A program made the translations under genes and the position numbers. Shown in pieces: positions 37,487 through 47,108 of a stretch of DNA of 64,000 bases (positions are counted from its first letter, which is position 1; every line of letters begins with the position of its first letter). This DNA comes from Bacteroides intestinalis (GTDB lineage Bacteria; Bacteroidota; Bacteroidia; Bacteroidales; Bacteroidaceae). The notes under the pieces are model-generated. The model did not search any database, had not been told where the DNA came from, and saw nothing but the letters and a program-made list of their open reading frames with translations. Location: positions 496,001 to 560,000 of the forward strand of contig NZ_QRZF01000001.1 of the NCBI RefSeq assembly GCF_003464595.1. Direction: 5' to 3'.

Positions 37487-37936
37487 ATGGATTTATTTGA
37501 AAGAGTCAGCGAAGACATTAAAACCGCAATGAAAGCCAAAGACAAAGTAGCTCTCGAAACACTGAGAAACATCAAGAAAGTATTCCTGGAAGCAAAAACA
37601 GCTCCGGGAGCTAACGATACTCTGACTGACGATGCTGCATTGAAAATTATGCAGAAGCTCATGAAACAAGGTAAAGATGCAGCTGAAATATACATCCAGC
37701 AAGGTCGCCAGGACTTGGCAGACGAAGAACTGGCACAGGTTAAGGTGATTGAGGTCTATCTGCCCAAACAAATGTCAGCCGAAGAGTTGGAAGCTGCCTT
37801 GAAAGAAATTATTGCCGAAACAGGTGCTACCAGTGGTAAAGATATGGGTAAGGTAATGGGGGTTGCTTCCAAGAAGCTTGCCGGACTTGCCGAAGGACGT
37901 GCCATCTCCGCCAAAGTAAAAGAATTGCTGGGATAA
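37487..37936 (+). CDS. YqeY/GatB-tail-like protein
   Basis: A 149-residue protein of the YqeY family, related to the tail domain of GatB. MDLFERVSEDIKTAMKAKDKVALETLRNIKKV at the N-terminus and EEELAQVKVIEVYLPKQMSAEEL-type helices follow the family pattern, ending GKVMGVASKKLAGLAEGRAISAKVKELL. Family members may affect tRNA amidation or translation fidelity, but the role is not established. It follows ftsZ by 54 bases and is followed by a strong terminator, so it closes the dcw transcription unit. Confidence 0.9.
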   Translation: MDLFERVSEDIKTAMKAKDKVALETLRNIKKVFLEAKTAPGANDTLTDDAALKIMQKLMKQGKDAAEIYIQQGRQDLADEELAQVKVIEVYLPKQMSAEELEAALKEIIAETGATSGKDMGKVMGVASKKLAGLAEGRAISAKVKELLG

Positions 37937-37960
37937 TCTCCCGCTTTGTCACCGTCATTG

Positions 37961-38026
37961 GCCGTGTTTTCGGGAGATAGAAGAAGACGAATCAACTTCT
38001 ATCTCCCAAAAACACGGCTTCTTTTT
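37961..38026 (+). terminator. intrinsic terminator of the dcw cluster
   Basis: Long near-perfect inverted repeat: GCCGTGTTTTCGGGAGATAG pairs with CTATCTCCCAAAAACACGGC, extended by AAG/CTT next to the loop, then TTCTTTTT. It stands 24 bases after the YqeY-like stop and has all features of a strong rho-independent terminator. Confidence 0.9.
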
Positions 38027-38069
38027 GCATTTTATTGAGTATCATAATTTTTAATTCAAATACTATCGT

Positions 38070-38077
38070 TATATTTG
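38070..38077 (+). promoter_or_regulatory. -7 box of the PagL-like gene
   Basis: TATATTTG, a perfect TAnnTTTG match, 60 bases before the preferred ATG at 38,138. The upstream -33 region is T-rich but has no exact TTTG. An upstream in-frame start (38,075) overlaps this box and is therefore rejected. Confidence 0.45.
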
Positions 38078-38137
38078 CCACGCATTTTAAGGGAATATCC
38101 CCGCATAATAATAAAACTAGAATTCTGGCACAATATC

Positions 38138-39388
38138 ATGAAAAGCAATATAAAGATATGGAAATTAATAGTCCTTGTGGGGACAATGTTTTTCTTGTCT
38201 GACGTTGCTCATGCAAAGAACCGGGCGCAAGATAGCATACCGGGATACAAGCCGGATACAGGTTACTTCGCCAAACGCTTTATTCACAGACTGGGAGTAG
38301 AATACCGCCCGGGATACATTTTCCAGACCAGTTCTTTTCTGGCAGGAGATAACTCACAATGGAAGCCTTACGAATGGGGTTATTCAGCCCACTTGAAATA
38401 TTCATTCCAATTTAAGCCCAATACTTGCGCCGACCGGATTTATGGCAGTGCCTACCAAGGTATAGGTTTAGGCTATTACGATTTCGGAAGCAAAGAAGAA
38501 TTAGGAAATCCGATTGCCATTTACCTCTATCAGGGAGCACGTATTGCCCGTATTACTTCGCGGCTATCACTCAATTACGAATGGAACTTCGGTTTATCTT
38601 TAGGATGGAAACCCTATGACGACTACACCAACCCTCACAACAGTGTGATCGGTTCGAAAGCAAATGCCTATATCAATGCGGGCATACAATTCAACTGGAT
38701 GGTTTCACGGGAAATCGACCTGGTTGCCGGAGTTACGGGTACCCATTTCTCCAATGGTAATACTAAATTTCCCAATGCCGGCCTCAATACAATGGGCCTA
38801 AAAGTAGGGGTTATCTACAACTTCAACAGACCTAAAGATGCACTCACCAAGCCTCTATATCAAGCTCCTATTCCAAAGTTCTCACGATACCTCAGCTACG
38901 ACTTAACCCTGTTCGGTTCATGGAGACGGAAAGGAGTATGGGTAGGAAGCGGACAAATTGCTTCACCAGATGCCTATACTGTGCTTGGTTTCAATTTCGC
39001 ACCTATGTATAACATCGGATATAAATTCCGCACAGGTGTATCACTGGATGGCGTATATGATGCCAGTTCCAATGTCTATACCATCCCCGGAAACGGCAAT
39101 GAATGCTACAAGCCTTCATTGGAAAAACAGTTAGCTTTAGGTATTTCCGGACGCGCAGAATATGTAATGCCTTACTTCACAGTAGGTGTGGGTATCGGAG
39201 CCAATGTGCTGCACGGTGGCGGTGACCATAAAGGTATCTACCAAGTATTGACACTCAAAGTGGAGATGACCCGCAGTTCTTATCTGCATATCGGGTATAA
39301 CCTGAAGAACTTCAGTGACCCGAATTATCTGATGATGGGTATCGGCTTCCGCTTCAATAACAAGTATCCTACCTTTCACAGAAGATAA
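38138..39388 (+). CDS. PagL-like acyloxyacyl hydrolase family outer-membrane protein
   Basis: Predicted outer-membrane beta-barrel, 416 residues after choosing ATG 38,138, where a signal peptide begins (MKSNIKIWKLIVLVGTMFFLSDVAHA). The first half resembles lipid A 3-O-deacylase PagL: LYQGARIARI, WNFGLSLGW, and GTHFSNGNTKFPNAGLNTMG with His203 and Ser205 in the HxSN motif. Counting without gaps from Pseudomonas PagL (His126, Ser128, Glu140), the Glu position is Asn217. The protein is over twice the length of PagL; the second half (about 250-416) is again barrel-like and ends in LMMGIGFRF. It may deacylate lipid A or act on another lipid; activity is inferred only. Single-gene unit. Confidence 0.75.
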   Translation: MKSNIKIWKLIVLVGTMFFLSDVAHAKNRAQDSIPGYKPDTGYFAKRFIHRLGVEYRPGYIFQTSSFLAGDNSQWKPYEWGYSAHLKYSFQFKPNTCADRIYGSAYQGIGLGYYDFGSKEELGNPIAIYLYQGARIARITSRLSLNYEWNFGLSLGWKPYDDYTNPHNSVIGSKANAYINAGIQFNWMVSREIDLVAGVTGTHFSNGNTKFPNAGLNTMGLKVGVIYNFNRPKDALTKPLYQAPIPKFSRYLSYDLTLFGSWRRKGVWVGSGQIASPDAYTVLGFNFAPMYNIGYKFRTGVSLDGVYDASSNVYTIPGNGNECYKPSLEKQLALGISGRAEYVMPYFTVGVGIGANVLHGGGDHKGIYQVLTLKVEMTRSSYLHIGYNLKNFSDPNYLMMGIGFRFNNKYPTFHRR

Positions 39389-39415
39389 AACGCACCATGT
39401 CCAGGGGGCTTCCCC

Positions 39416-39547
39416 ATATCCCTAACACATCTCTTACACATCCCTGCTTAATCTCATGCAAAAGATGGTATCTTTTGCATCAAGGGTCAGGAAGATATGC
39501 AGGAAAGGGCTTATTGTTCCGCGTCAAAGGATTTATTAATCCGTATC
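39416..39547. repeat. 22-bp-period array between the PagL-like gene and recO
   Basis: Six 22-bp units in exact register. Units 5 and 6 are closely alike (AAAGGGCTTATTGTTCCG / AAAGGATTTATTAATCCG, both ending TC); unit 3 begins AAAAGATGG and ends CATC; units 1 and 2 share CATCCCT-like and ATCTC segments. The last unit overlaps the 3' end of recO. A perfect inverted repeat ATGCAAAAGAT/ATCTTTTGCAT sits at 39,456-39,480 and may act as a bidirectional terminator between these convergent genes. Confidence 0.6.
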
Positions 39548-40270
39548 AAAGAGCTCCTTCAACACCTCAAGAGACTTTAATACGGGAAAGTCAGGCAAGT
39601 GGAGGCGATAATATTCATTCATTATTGTAAGGCAACGAGTACGCTCGGCGCGGTTCATGGCAAAAAGATGCATTGTTTCATAATTCATGCGCATCAGCAT
39701 TATCAACCGTGAGGCTTCCTCCGGAAGTATATAAGAAGAATGGAGTTGCGGTCGCAAAGGAGTAAAACAAGCATTCAGCATATCAAAATAATCGCCTTTT
39801 TGATAATCTTCCAGATTAGGATACAATCCCAGGAAACGGGATAAGCGCATCAGAAATACCAAATGGAAGTTGGCAAAATTATCACGGCACTCATCCAGCC
39901 AAATGATAGAATGCTGCAAGTACGCAAACAACGGATGATTTTCAGTCTCCTCACGCACTGCCCGATAGAGAAATTCCGCCAGGAAAAGTGCAATGGAAGA
40001 CTTATACGGGTCATAAGGAATAGAAGAAAACGGATAGAAAGACTTCGCTTCCGTTATCTTATATATACTGGCATTCGGACGGAAATCAGCTTCCAGTTCC
40101 ACCAAAGCCAATGGTTGGAACAATACCGGCTTCACCGCAGCCTTTCGCGAACGGGGAATCTTTACGATGAACGAAGCACGCCCGACCACCTCTGTATAAA
40201 TGTCTGCAATAAGGGAAGTATCGTTATATTTCAGGGTATGCAGCACAATCCCCAGCGTTTTCTGTAACAT
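39536..40270 (-). CDS. recO: DNA repair protein RecO
   Basis: Recombination mediator that loads RecA with RecF and RecR and binds SSB. ATG at 40,270 is chosen over a GTG two codons upstream. N-terminal OB-fold ([37 protein letters not shown]) and an all-helical C-terminal domain ([32 protein letters not shown]). The zinc-binding cysteines of some RecO proteins are not visible. The 3' end lies in the 22-bp array. The upstream region is shared, back to back, with the tRNA-Glu promoter. Confidence 0.92.
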   Translation of the reverse strand: MLQKTLGIVLHTLKYNDTSLIADIYTEVVGRASFIVKIPRSRKAAVKPVLFQPLALVELEADFRPNASIYKITEAKSFYPFSSIPYDPYKSSIALFLAEFLYRAVREETENHPLFAYLQHSIIWLDECRDNFANFHLVFLMRLSRFLGLYPNLEDYQKGDYFDMLNACFTPLRPQLHSSYILPEEASRLIMLMRMNYETMHLFAMNRAERTRCLTIMNEYYRLHLPDFPVLKSLEVLKELFDTD

Positions 40271-40470
40271 CCGCACTTACTCTTTTGGTTTCAATCCGGT
40301 AACAAAACTACGAAAAAAGACGGAAACAGCAGGGATAAAACACGGATAAATAAAAAAAGGCAGGCAGACAAGTAAAAAAATGAAAGCTTTTATTCCACTG
40401 ATATTCAGATAATAAACCACAAATAGCAGAATAAGCCCGACATATTCCTTTATTTTTTTCTCATGATTAT

Positions 40471-40501
40471 TTTGCCAATTCAAAAATAGTCCCTACATTT
40501 G
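40471..40501 (+). promoter_or_regulatory. promoter of tRNA-Glu and rpsT
   Basis: TTTG at 40,471-40,474, exactly 19 nt, then TACATTTG at 40,494-40,501: a full match to the Bacteroides sigma-ABfr consensus and the best promoter in the window. The start would be near 40,508, about 50 bases before the tRNA. Confidence 0.75.
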
Positions 40502-40556
40502 CAACCGCAAACGAGAGATAATCTCTCTGCAAGAGCAGAAATGCTCAACAAAGGAT

Positions 40557-40628
40557 GGCCCGTTCGTCTATCGGTTAGGACGCAAGATTTTCATTCTTGA
40601 AAGGGGGGTTCGATTCCCCCACGGGCTA
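40557..40628 (+). tRNA. tRNA-Glu (anticodon TTC)
   Basis: A complete 72-nt cloverleaf. Acceptor arms GGCCCGT and ACGGGCT (first pair G-U), D arm GTCTATCGGTTAGGAC, anticodon stem AAGAT/ATTCTT region around TTC, T arm GGGGGTTCGATTCCCCC and discriminator A. CCA is not encoded. It lies upstream of rpsT under one promoter, so the tRNA and the S20 mRNA are probably processed from one transcript. Confidence 0.95.
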
Positions 40629-40668
40629 CAATTAAAAAAATAAACGAATTAAAAAAAGATTAGTCGAA

Positions 40669-40923
40669 ATGGCAAATCACAAATCATCACTGAAAAGAAT
40701 CAGACAAGAAGAGACTAGAAGACTTCACAACAGATACTATGGTAAGACCATGAGAAATGCTGTTAGAAAGCTTCGTTCTACAACCGACAAGGCAGAAGCT
40801 ACTGCAATGTATCCGGGTATAACTAAGATGTTGGACAAATTGGCTAAAACCAATGTGATCCACAAGAACAAGGCAAGCAACTTGAAGTCTAAGTTGGCTC
40901 TTTACATTAATAAGCTGGGATAA
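40669..40923 (+). CDS. rpsT: 30S ribosomal protein S20
   Basis: Basic 84-residue protein that binds 16S r[39 protein letters not shown] is the family N-terminus, and the helical C-terminal half ends [28 protein letters not shown]. Standard length. It starts 40 bases after the tRNA-Glu gene and is followed by a clear terminator. Confidence 0.98.
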   Translation: MANHKSSLKRIRQEETRRLHNRYYGKTMRNAVRKLRSTTDKAEATAMYPGITKMLDKLAKTNVIHKNKASNLKSKLALYINKLG

Positions 40924-40952
40924 GCTAATTAATATTACACAAAAGAAATATC

Positions 40953-40985
40953 GGAAGGTTGGACTTTTTAGTCCGACCTTTTCTG
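40953..40985 (+). terminator. terminator after rpsT
   Basis: AAGGTTGGAC and GTCCGACCTT pair around TTTTTA, followed by TTCT, 30 bases after the rpsT stop. One G-T mismatch in the stem. Confidence 0.8.
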
Positions 40986-41096
40986 CATATGACATATTTA
41001 CCTCCCCTATCCCAAACACCCTCCGGAAGAAGCTAAAAAGCTGTAAACGAATGAAATTTATCACTCAGTTTAGTTCCGTATCTCACGAATTTTCAC

Positions 41097-41104
41097 TATA
41101 TTTG
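41097..41104 (+). promoter_or_regulatory. -7 box of gyrB
   Basis: TATATTTG, a perfect TAnnTTTG match, 30 bases before the gyrB ATG. The -33 region is T-rich without an exact TTTG. Confidence 0.5.
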
Positions 41105-41130
41105 CTCTGTTATTTGAATAAGGAAATTAG

Positions 41131-43095
<1,965 letters not shown>

Positions 43096-43105
43096 GAAAA
43101 ACAGT

Positions 43106-43133
43106 GATTAATGATTAACGATTAGTGGTTAGT
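43106..43133. repeat. 7-bp-period repeat after gyrB
   Basis: GATTAAT, GATTAAC, GATTAGT, GGTTAGT directly after the gyrB stop. The first heptamers match those of the mraZ-rsmH spacer 21 kb away. No inverted arm. Confidence 0.55.
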
Positions 43134-43182
43134 CACTGAATAACACGTTTTTATTAACCAACCTCACATCTTACAACGAAGA

Positions 43183-43229
43183 AACGCCGGGCGGACAGGA
43201 AAATCCTGTTGCCCGGCGTTTTTCTTTTT
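43183..43229 (+). terminator. terminator after gyrB
   Basis: AACGCCGGGC GGACAGG and CCTGTT GCCCGGCGTT form a long GC-rich stem (43,183-43,220) around AAAAT, followed by a T-rich tract. Strong rho-independent terminator. Confidence 0.9.
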
Positions 43230-43231
43230 CA

Positions 43232-43341
43232 TCTCACGAGATAGAAAAATCCGTCCCACGGGATAGATATTTTCACTTCACAGGACGGATTTTTTCAGCT
43301 CACGAGACGATTTACTTCGCTTCATGAGACGGATTCTATAT
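43232..43341. repeat. 22-bp-period array between gyrB and the DUF3109 gene
   Basis: Five 22-bp units in exact register. The left 11 bases of each unit are well conserved (TCTCACGAGAT, TCCCACGGGAT, CTTCACAGGAC, GCTCACGAGAC, CTTCATGAGAC), while the right 11 bases are T/A-rich and variable (AGATATTTTCA, GGATTTTTTCA, and so on). The array lies between convergent genes, just outside the gyrB terminator, and ends at the 3' end of the DUF3109 gene. Confidence 0.75.
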
Positions 43342-43346
43342 GATAT

Positions 43347-43928
43347 CTACAACATATTCTGTTTCTTCATCTCTTCTGCCACCAATTCCAGCTCAGCATA
43401 CCAGTCTTCACCGAATTTACGTATCAATGGTTCTTTCAGGAACTTGTATACCGGTATGTTCTCTTTCTGCCCCAGCAATACAGCGGCTTTGCACACATCC
43501 CAACGGTTATAGTTCACTGCTTTATAAACTCCGTAATTCCCGACCCTGATCGGATACAAATGGCAGGAAACTGGTTTGTAGAAGTCTGTCTTTCCGTTCC
43601 GGTAAGCTTTCTCTATGGCACAATAACAACATCCTTTCTCATCATAACAAGTAAAAACACAGTCTTTGTTGTTTACAATGGAAGTTACCAAATCGCCCTC
43701 ACAGTCGGTATATACAACACCTTGTTTCTCTATAATGGCACGTGCCTCCGGGGCAAGTTCTTCCCAAATCTCAGGAAGTACCTCCTCCAGCTTTTCGATT
43801 TCATCCAGTTCTACCGGAGCCCCGGCATCTCCCTCAATACAACAAGCACCCTTGCAAGCATCCAGATTACATATAAATTTTTCACGCAGCACATCAAAAC
43901 TGACTACTACGTCACCTATTTGTATCAT
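43347..43928 (-). CDS. DUF3109 cysteine-rich protein
   Basis: A 193-residue cytoplasmic protein of the DUF3109 family, related to the YkgJ-type metal or cluster-binding proteins. Cysteines cluster in two groups: CNLDACKGACC near residues 20-30 and CVFTCYDEKGCCYCAIEKA near 90-110, with CHLYPIRV and VCKAAV later. These could hold zinc or an iron-sulfur cluster; function unknown. It is the last gene of a leftward three-gene group, 9 nt after the kinase-like gene. That linkage is either chance or hints at a redox- or metal-related signal, which is speculation. Confidence 0.88.
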   Translation of the reverse strand: MIQIGDVVVSFDVLREKFICNLDACKGACCIEGDAGAPVELDEIEKLEEVLPEIWEELAPEARAIIEKQGVVYTDCEGDLVTSIVNNKDCVFTCYDEKGCCYCAIEKAYRNGKTDFYKPVSCHLYPIRVGNYGVYKAVNYNRWDVCKAAVLLGQKENIPVYKFLKEPLIRKFGEDWYAELELVAEEMKKQNML

Positions 43929-43937
43929 ATTTTTCTC

Positions 43938-45881
43938 TTATTTTATAGGATATGTTATTATAATCAACTGTTTACCATCTTCCTCACATAACTGATAACC
44001 ACCCTGAAAGGTTTCCAGATACAAGCGGTTTATGGCATGCTGAATTTCACGTTCTCTTTCGTTTTCTGCATCCATGAGCAGCGGACTGTTTGTAACCACT
44101 ATCTTCAATTCATCCACACCGTTATAGAACAGAGTATATTCTATTGTATACTGCTCTTTACTCCTCTTTGGTGGCATCAGAACAGAAGAAAGCAACTTCA
44201 GGAAACGGGTAGTGTCCACTTGCACCAACAGGGTATTCAAGTCAGTAAGAAAATCGAGTTGAACAGAATTCCCCTCCTCCAATTCCACTCTCATCTTGGC
44301 ATCCTTACACAACTGCACCATATCATACTCTTGCACATTAAACTTCATCATGCCTGATTCCAAACGTGAAAGATCAAGAATATTAAATATCAAATTGATC
44401 AACTGCTCAGAATTTTGCCGGATAATCGTTGCATATTCCTGCTGCTGTTCCATGGTCAGATCATTTCTTTGGCAAAGATAATCAGAAAGTGTCACAACTG
44501 AGTTAAGAGGCCCACGAATTTCATTCGTGATATTATGAAGAAAGACTTCTTTCATCTTATCAGCTGCTTTAACTACAGCATACGACTCACGCATTTCATG
44601 CTCCGACTTTGCCAGTTCCCGATAAATCCGGGATACACGCAATACTCCCCAAACAAGTAAAATTACAAATAAAGATGCACCGCCTACTGCTATCTGCCAA
44701 AAACGCTTTGCGCCGATTTCTTTCTCTAACAGAGCTTTCTGTATCCTATAATTAGCCTGAACAGTCTCCTCATTCATACGCAACGTAGCCTTATTGATAG
44801 AATCACATTTCAGCACAGCCACTCTATATGTTTCAGCAGCTTCTTTATACCGCCCTGCATCAACATAAGCATCCCCCATAATTCTACGTATATCCATCTC
44901 ATACATGGGCTGAGTGCCTTTAAAGGCAGACAATGTCAACTCAAATTGTGGAAAACATTTACCCCAATCTTTCGTTATATAGTAATAGCCCGCCCATGAA
45001 AAATTATAAGCAATTACAGTAGAAAGAAAAGAGTCATCATTGTAGAACTTTGCAGCTTCATCCAGATGCTTCTTCAGATTAGGAGCATCCTCAACAGCCA
45101 GATAAATTTTACAATACATTAATTCTATTTCCAAGATTTTACCCCTATAAGAATCAAGCATCGCAGGCTGCTCCTTTATGATACCATCAATGATTCTCCG
45201 TTGAGTCTCCAATTCCGCTATCATTTCAGGATATTTATTAAACAAATAATAAGCACTCGTTAAATATTGATGAACCATTAGCTCATCCTCCGTGGAAAGT
45301 GAAGTTAACTCCACTGCTTTTTTATAGCATTCAATCGCTTTTTCGTAGTTCCGGGCAAACACATACGCTTTACCCTCTGTCACATAAGACAGAAATACGC
45401 CCCGACTGTCTTTCAGGCGAATAGCCTCTTCACGCATCTTCTGAGATTCGAGAATCGCTGATTCCGTATCACCTCTGCTTCCCTTAAGTTGAATCATGTA
45501 ATGTAATGCAGAAAAGTAATTATCATATAGCTTACAGCGATAACAAACTTCCTTCAGCAGAGCTAATGCTTTATCCATATTTTCACCATCCAGCCTGAAA
45601 GTGTAATAACGGAAATATTCGTAACGAAGTGCCAGTTCGCTTTTCACATCTTTCATGCTTATTGCAGAGGTTAATGCCGAATCAAGCAATTCAGCCGACC
45701 AATCTTTATCAATATTGCGTACAAAGACATCTTTCAGAAATTGTGTCCGGGCAGTATCTACAGGCATTGACTGATAAATCTGGAAGATACTATCACGCAA
45801 ATGCTTATCGTCCGTATCCTGAGTAGCAGCAAACGACATTGAACTGACCACACAAAGCAATATAAAAACCAGCTTTTTCAT
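43938..45881 (-). CDS. TPR membrane protein with a degenerate histidine-kinase module
   Basis: About 647 residues from ATG at 45,881, where a signal peptide begins (MKKLVFILLCVVSSMSFA). Periplasmic TPR-like helices (GKAYVFARNYEKAIECYKKAVEL), one membrane helix (WQIAVGGASLFVILLVWGVL), a linker coiled coil, then a HisKA-like dimerisation region. Here the H box reads FLHNITNEIRGPLN: the phospho-acceptor His is Asn (residue 453, codon AAT at 44,523-44,525). The ATPase-like part also lacks the N box (LLSSVLMPPKR where NLLxNAxKF is expected) and the DxGxG and GTGLGL glycine loops. It is therefore probably inactive as a kinase and may act as a sensor or allosteric partner. The ATG overlaps the upstream kinase stop (ATGA). 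Confidence 0.8.
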   Translation of the reverse strand: MKKLVFILLCVVSSMSFAATQDTDDKHLRDSIFQIYQSMPVDTARTQFLKDVFVRNIDKDWSAELLDSALTSAISMKDVKSELALRYEYFRYYTFRLDGENMDKALALLKEVCYRCKLYDNYFSALHYMIQLKGSRGDTESAILESQKMREEAIRLKDSRGVFLSYVTEGKAYVFARNYEKAIECYKKAVELTSLSTEDELMVHQYLTSAYYLFNKYPEMIAELETQRRIIDGIIKEQPAMLDSYRGKILEIELMYCKIYLAVEDAPNLKKHLDEAAKFYNDDSFLSTVIAYNFSWAGYYYITKDWGKCFPQFELTLSAFKGTQPMYEMDIRRIMGDAYVDAGRYKEAAETYRVAVLKCDSINKATLRMNEETVQANYRIQKALLEKEIGAKRFWQIAVGGASLFVILLVWGVLRVSRIYRELAKSEHEMRESYAVVKAADKMKEVFLHNITNEIRGPLNSVVTLSDYLCQRNDLTMEQQQEYATIIRQNSEQLINLIFNILDLSRLESGMMKFNVQEYDMVQLCKDAKMRVELEEGNSVQLDFLTDLNTLLVQVDTTRFLKLLSSVLMPPKRSKEQYTIEYTLFYNGVDELKIVVTNSPLLMDAENEREREIQHAINRLYLETFQGGYQLCEEDGKQLIIITYPIK

Positions 45882-46972
45882 CGTACCATCTCCTGCTTTA
45901 AAGGATGAATAAATACAAACCTGGCACCGGCAGTATAACCGGAATCTACCCAAATTTCACCTCCCAATCGTTTAATAATCAGTTTGCAGATGGACAACCC
46001 CAAGCCTGTACCTTGCACTCCCTCATTTAGTTTTTCAAACCGACCGAAGATCGTGCTTTGCTTTTCAAGAGGAATACCACAGCCGGTATCTGTCACCGAG
46101 AACTCGGCAAAGCCCTTTTCATCCAAGCGTAATGCAAGTGTGATACTTCCTTCTTTCGTAAACTTAGTAGCATTAACCAGTAAGTTCACCAACATTTGCT
46201 GCAAACGTCCCTGATCTGTCTCTATCTCCAATGAAGCCAATTCTGTTTCAAAACGAATATCAGCCGATGTCTGTTTGATATTATCCAACATCTTCACCAC
46301 ATTGCGGCAAAGAACTACAACCTCATGTGTAGTGATACTGAACTTCATATTCGCTACATCCAGACATGAAATATCCACGACATCATTGATCAATTTAAGC
46401 AGCAATTCCGAGTTCAGTTGAATTACATCATTGCACTGTGTACGGGTAGCCTCATCAATTCCCGGTGTAGTCAACACCTCCGAAAAACCTGCCAATGCAT
46501 TCAGTGGAGTCTTGATTTCATGACTCATATTGGAAAGGAACAAACTCTTATTACGAATGGATTCTTCCGCCAGAAACTTAGCTTTCTGGAGTTCATCCTT
46601 GGAATGAAGCAACTTCTTCCCTACCTTCTTCAGATAGAAGAAACCACCCAATAAAGAGACTGCAAGGAATAAGATTATTATAAAAGAAAGCTGTAATATA
46701 TGCTTTTGCTGTGTACTGTTTTGCAACTCCAGTTCATCGATGGGATAATCTTTACGCATATCTTCCACACGCTCACCGGCATACACACGAAACAAGGAGT
46801 CACCTATCACTATCATCTTACTATACAAATGGGCGGCATCTTCGTATTCTCCCTCCCCCATCTTCTGTTCAGCATTTTGCCAATACAAGCTATCCACTAT
46901 TACCTCTTCCGCACAAAGAGATGATGGTAGTCCGGACAAGACAAATATCAATAATAATATAAGTAGTTTCAT
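45878..46972 (-). CDS. membrane sensor histidine kinase
   Basis: About 364 residues from ATG at 46,972; upstream ATGs give no signal peptide and lie before the -7 box. A signal peptide (MKLLILLLIFVLSGLPSSLCA), a short periplasmic part of about 75 residues with one TPR-like unit (WQNAEQKMGEGEYEDAAHLYSKM), and a membrane helix (LSFIIILFLAVSLLGGFFYL). Then HisKA with SNMSHEIKTPLNAL (His151) and a full ATPase domain: NLLVNATKFTKEG, VTDTGCGIPLEKQ and GTGLGLSICKLI. No receiver domain and no response regulator gene is adjacent. It overlaps the following kinase-like gene by 4 nt, so the two are translated together. Confidence 0.92.
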   Translation of the reverse strand: MKLLILLLIFVLSGLPSSLCAEEVIVDSLYWQNAEQKMGEGEYEDAAHLYSKMIVIGDSLFRVYAGERVEDMRKDYPIDELELQNSTQQKHILQLSFIIILFLAVSLLGGFFYLKKVGKKLLHSKDELQKAKFLAEESIRNKSLFLSNMSHEIKTPLNALAGFSEVLTTPGIDEATRTQCNDVIQLNSELLLKLINDVVDISCLDVANMKFSITTHEVVVLCRNVVKMLDNIKQTSADIRFETELASLEIETDQGRLQQMLVNLLVNATKFTKEGSITLALRLDEKGFAEFSVTDTGCGIPLEKQSTIFGRFEKLNEGVQGTGLGLSICKLIIKRLGGEIWVDSGYTAGARFVFIHPLKQEMVR

Positions 46973-46996
46973 TCCATCAATTGCGTGTATTATCTG

Positions 46997-47004
46997 CAAA
47001 GATA
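46997..47004 (-). promoter_or_regulatory. -7 box of the kinase operon
   Basis: Minus-strand TATCTTTG, a perfect TAnnTTTG, 24 bases upstream of the kinase ATG. No TTTG at 19 nt. Confidence 0.45.
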
Positions 47005-47033
47005 ACCTTTTAGAAAGAAGGATAGCCATTGAA

Positions 47034-47086
47034 ATACAAAAAAAGAGACGCCCCAAGAGTATTAATTCTCTTGAAACATCTCTTTT
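47034..47086 (-). terminator. terminator of gpmI
   Basis: On the minus strand AAAAGAGA and TCTCTTTT form the outer stem and CAAGAG/CTCTTG an inner stem, followed by seven T. It begins 23 bases after the gpmI stop and lies just upstream of the kinase promoter. Confidence 0.8.
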
Positions 47087-47108
47087 ATTGACTATTGTAG
47101 ACTACTAC

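Noticed and set aside
38075..38137. Upstream start for the PagL-like protein
   Set aside because: It overlaps the -7 box and would put 21 polar residues before the signal peptide.
40277..40483. Hydrophobic 68-residue reading frame directly upstream of recO on the minus strand
   Set aside because: It would begin at TTG inside the strong tRNA-Glu promoter region, has no ribosome binding signal of its own, and its low-complexity hydrophobic composition follows from AT-rich DNA.
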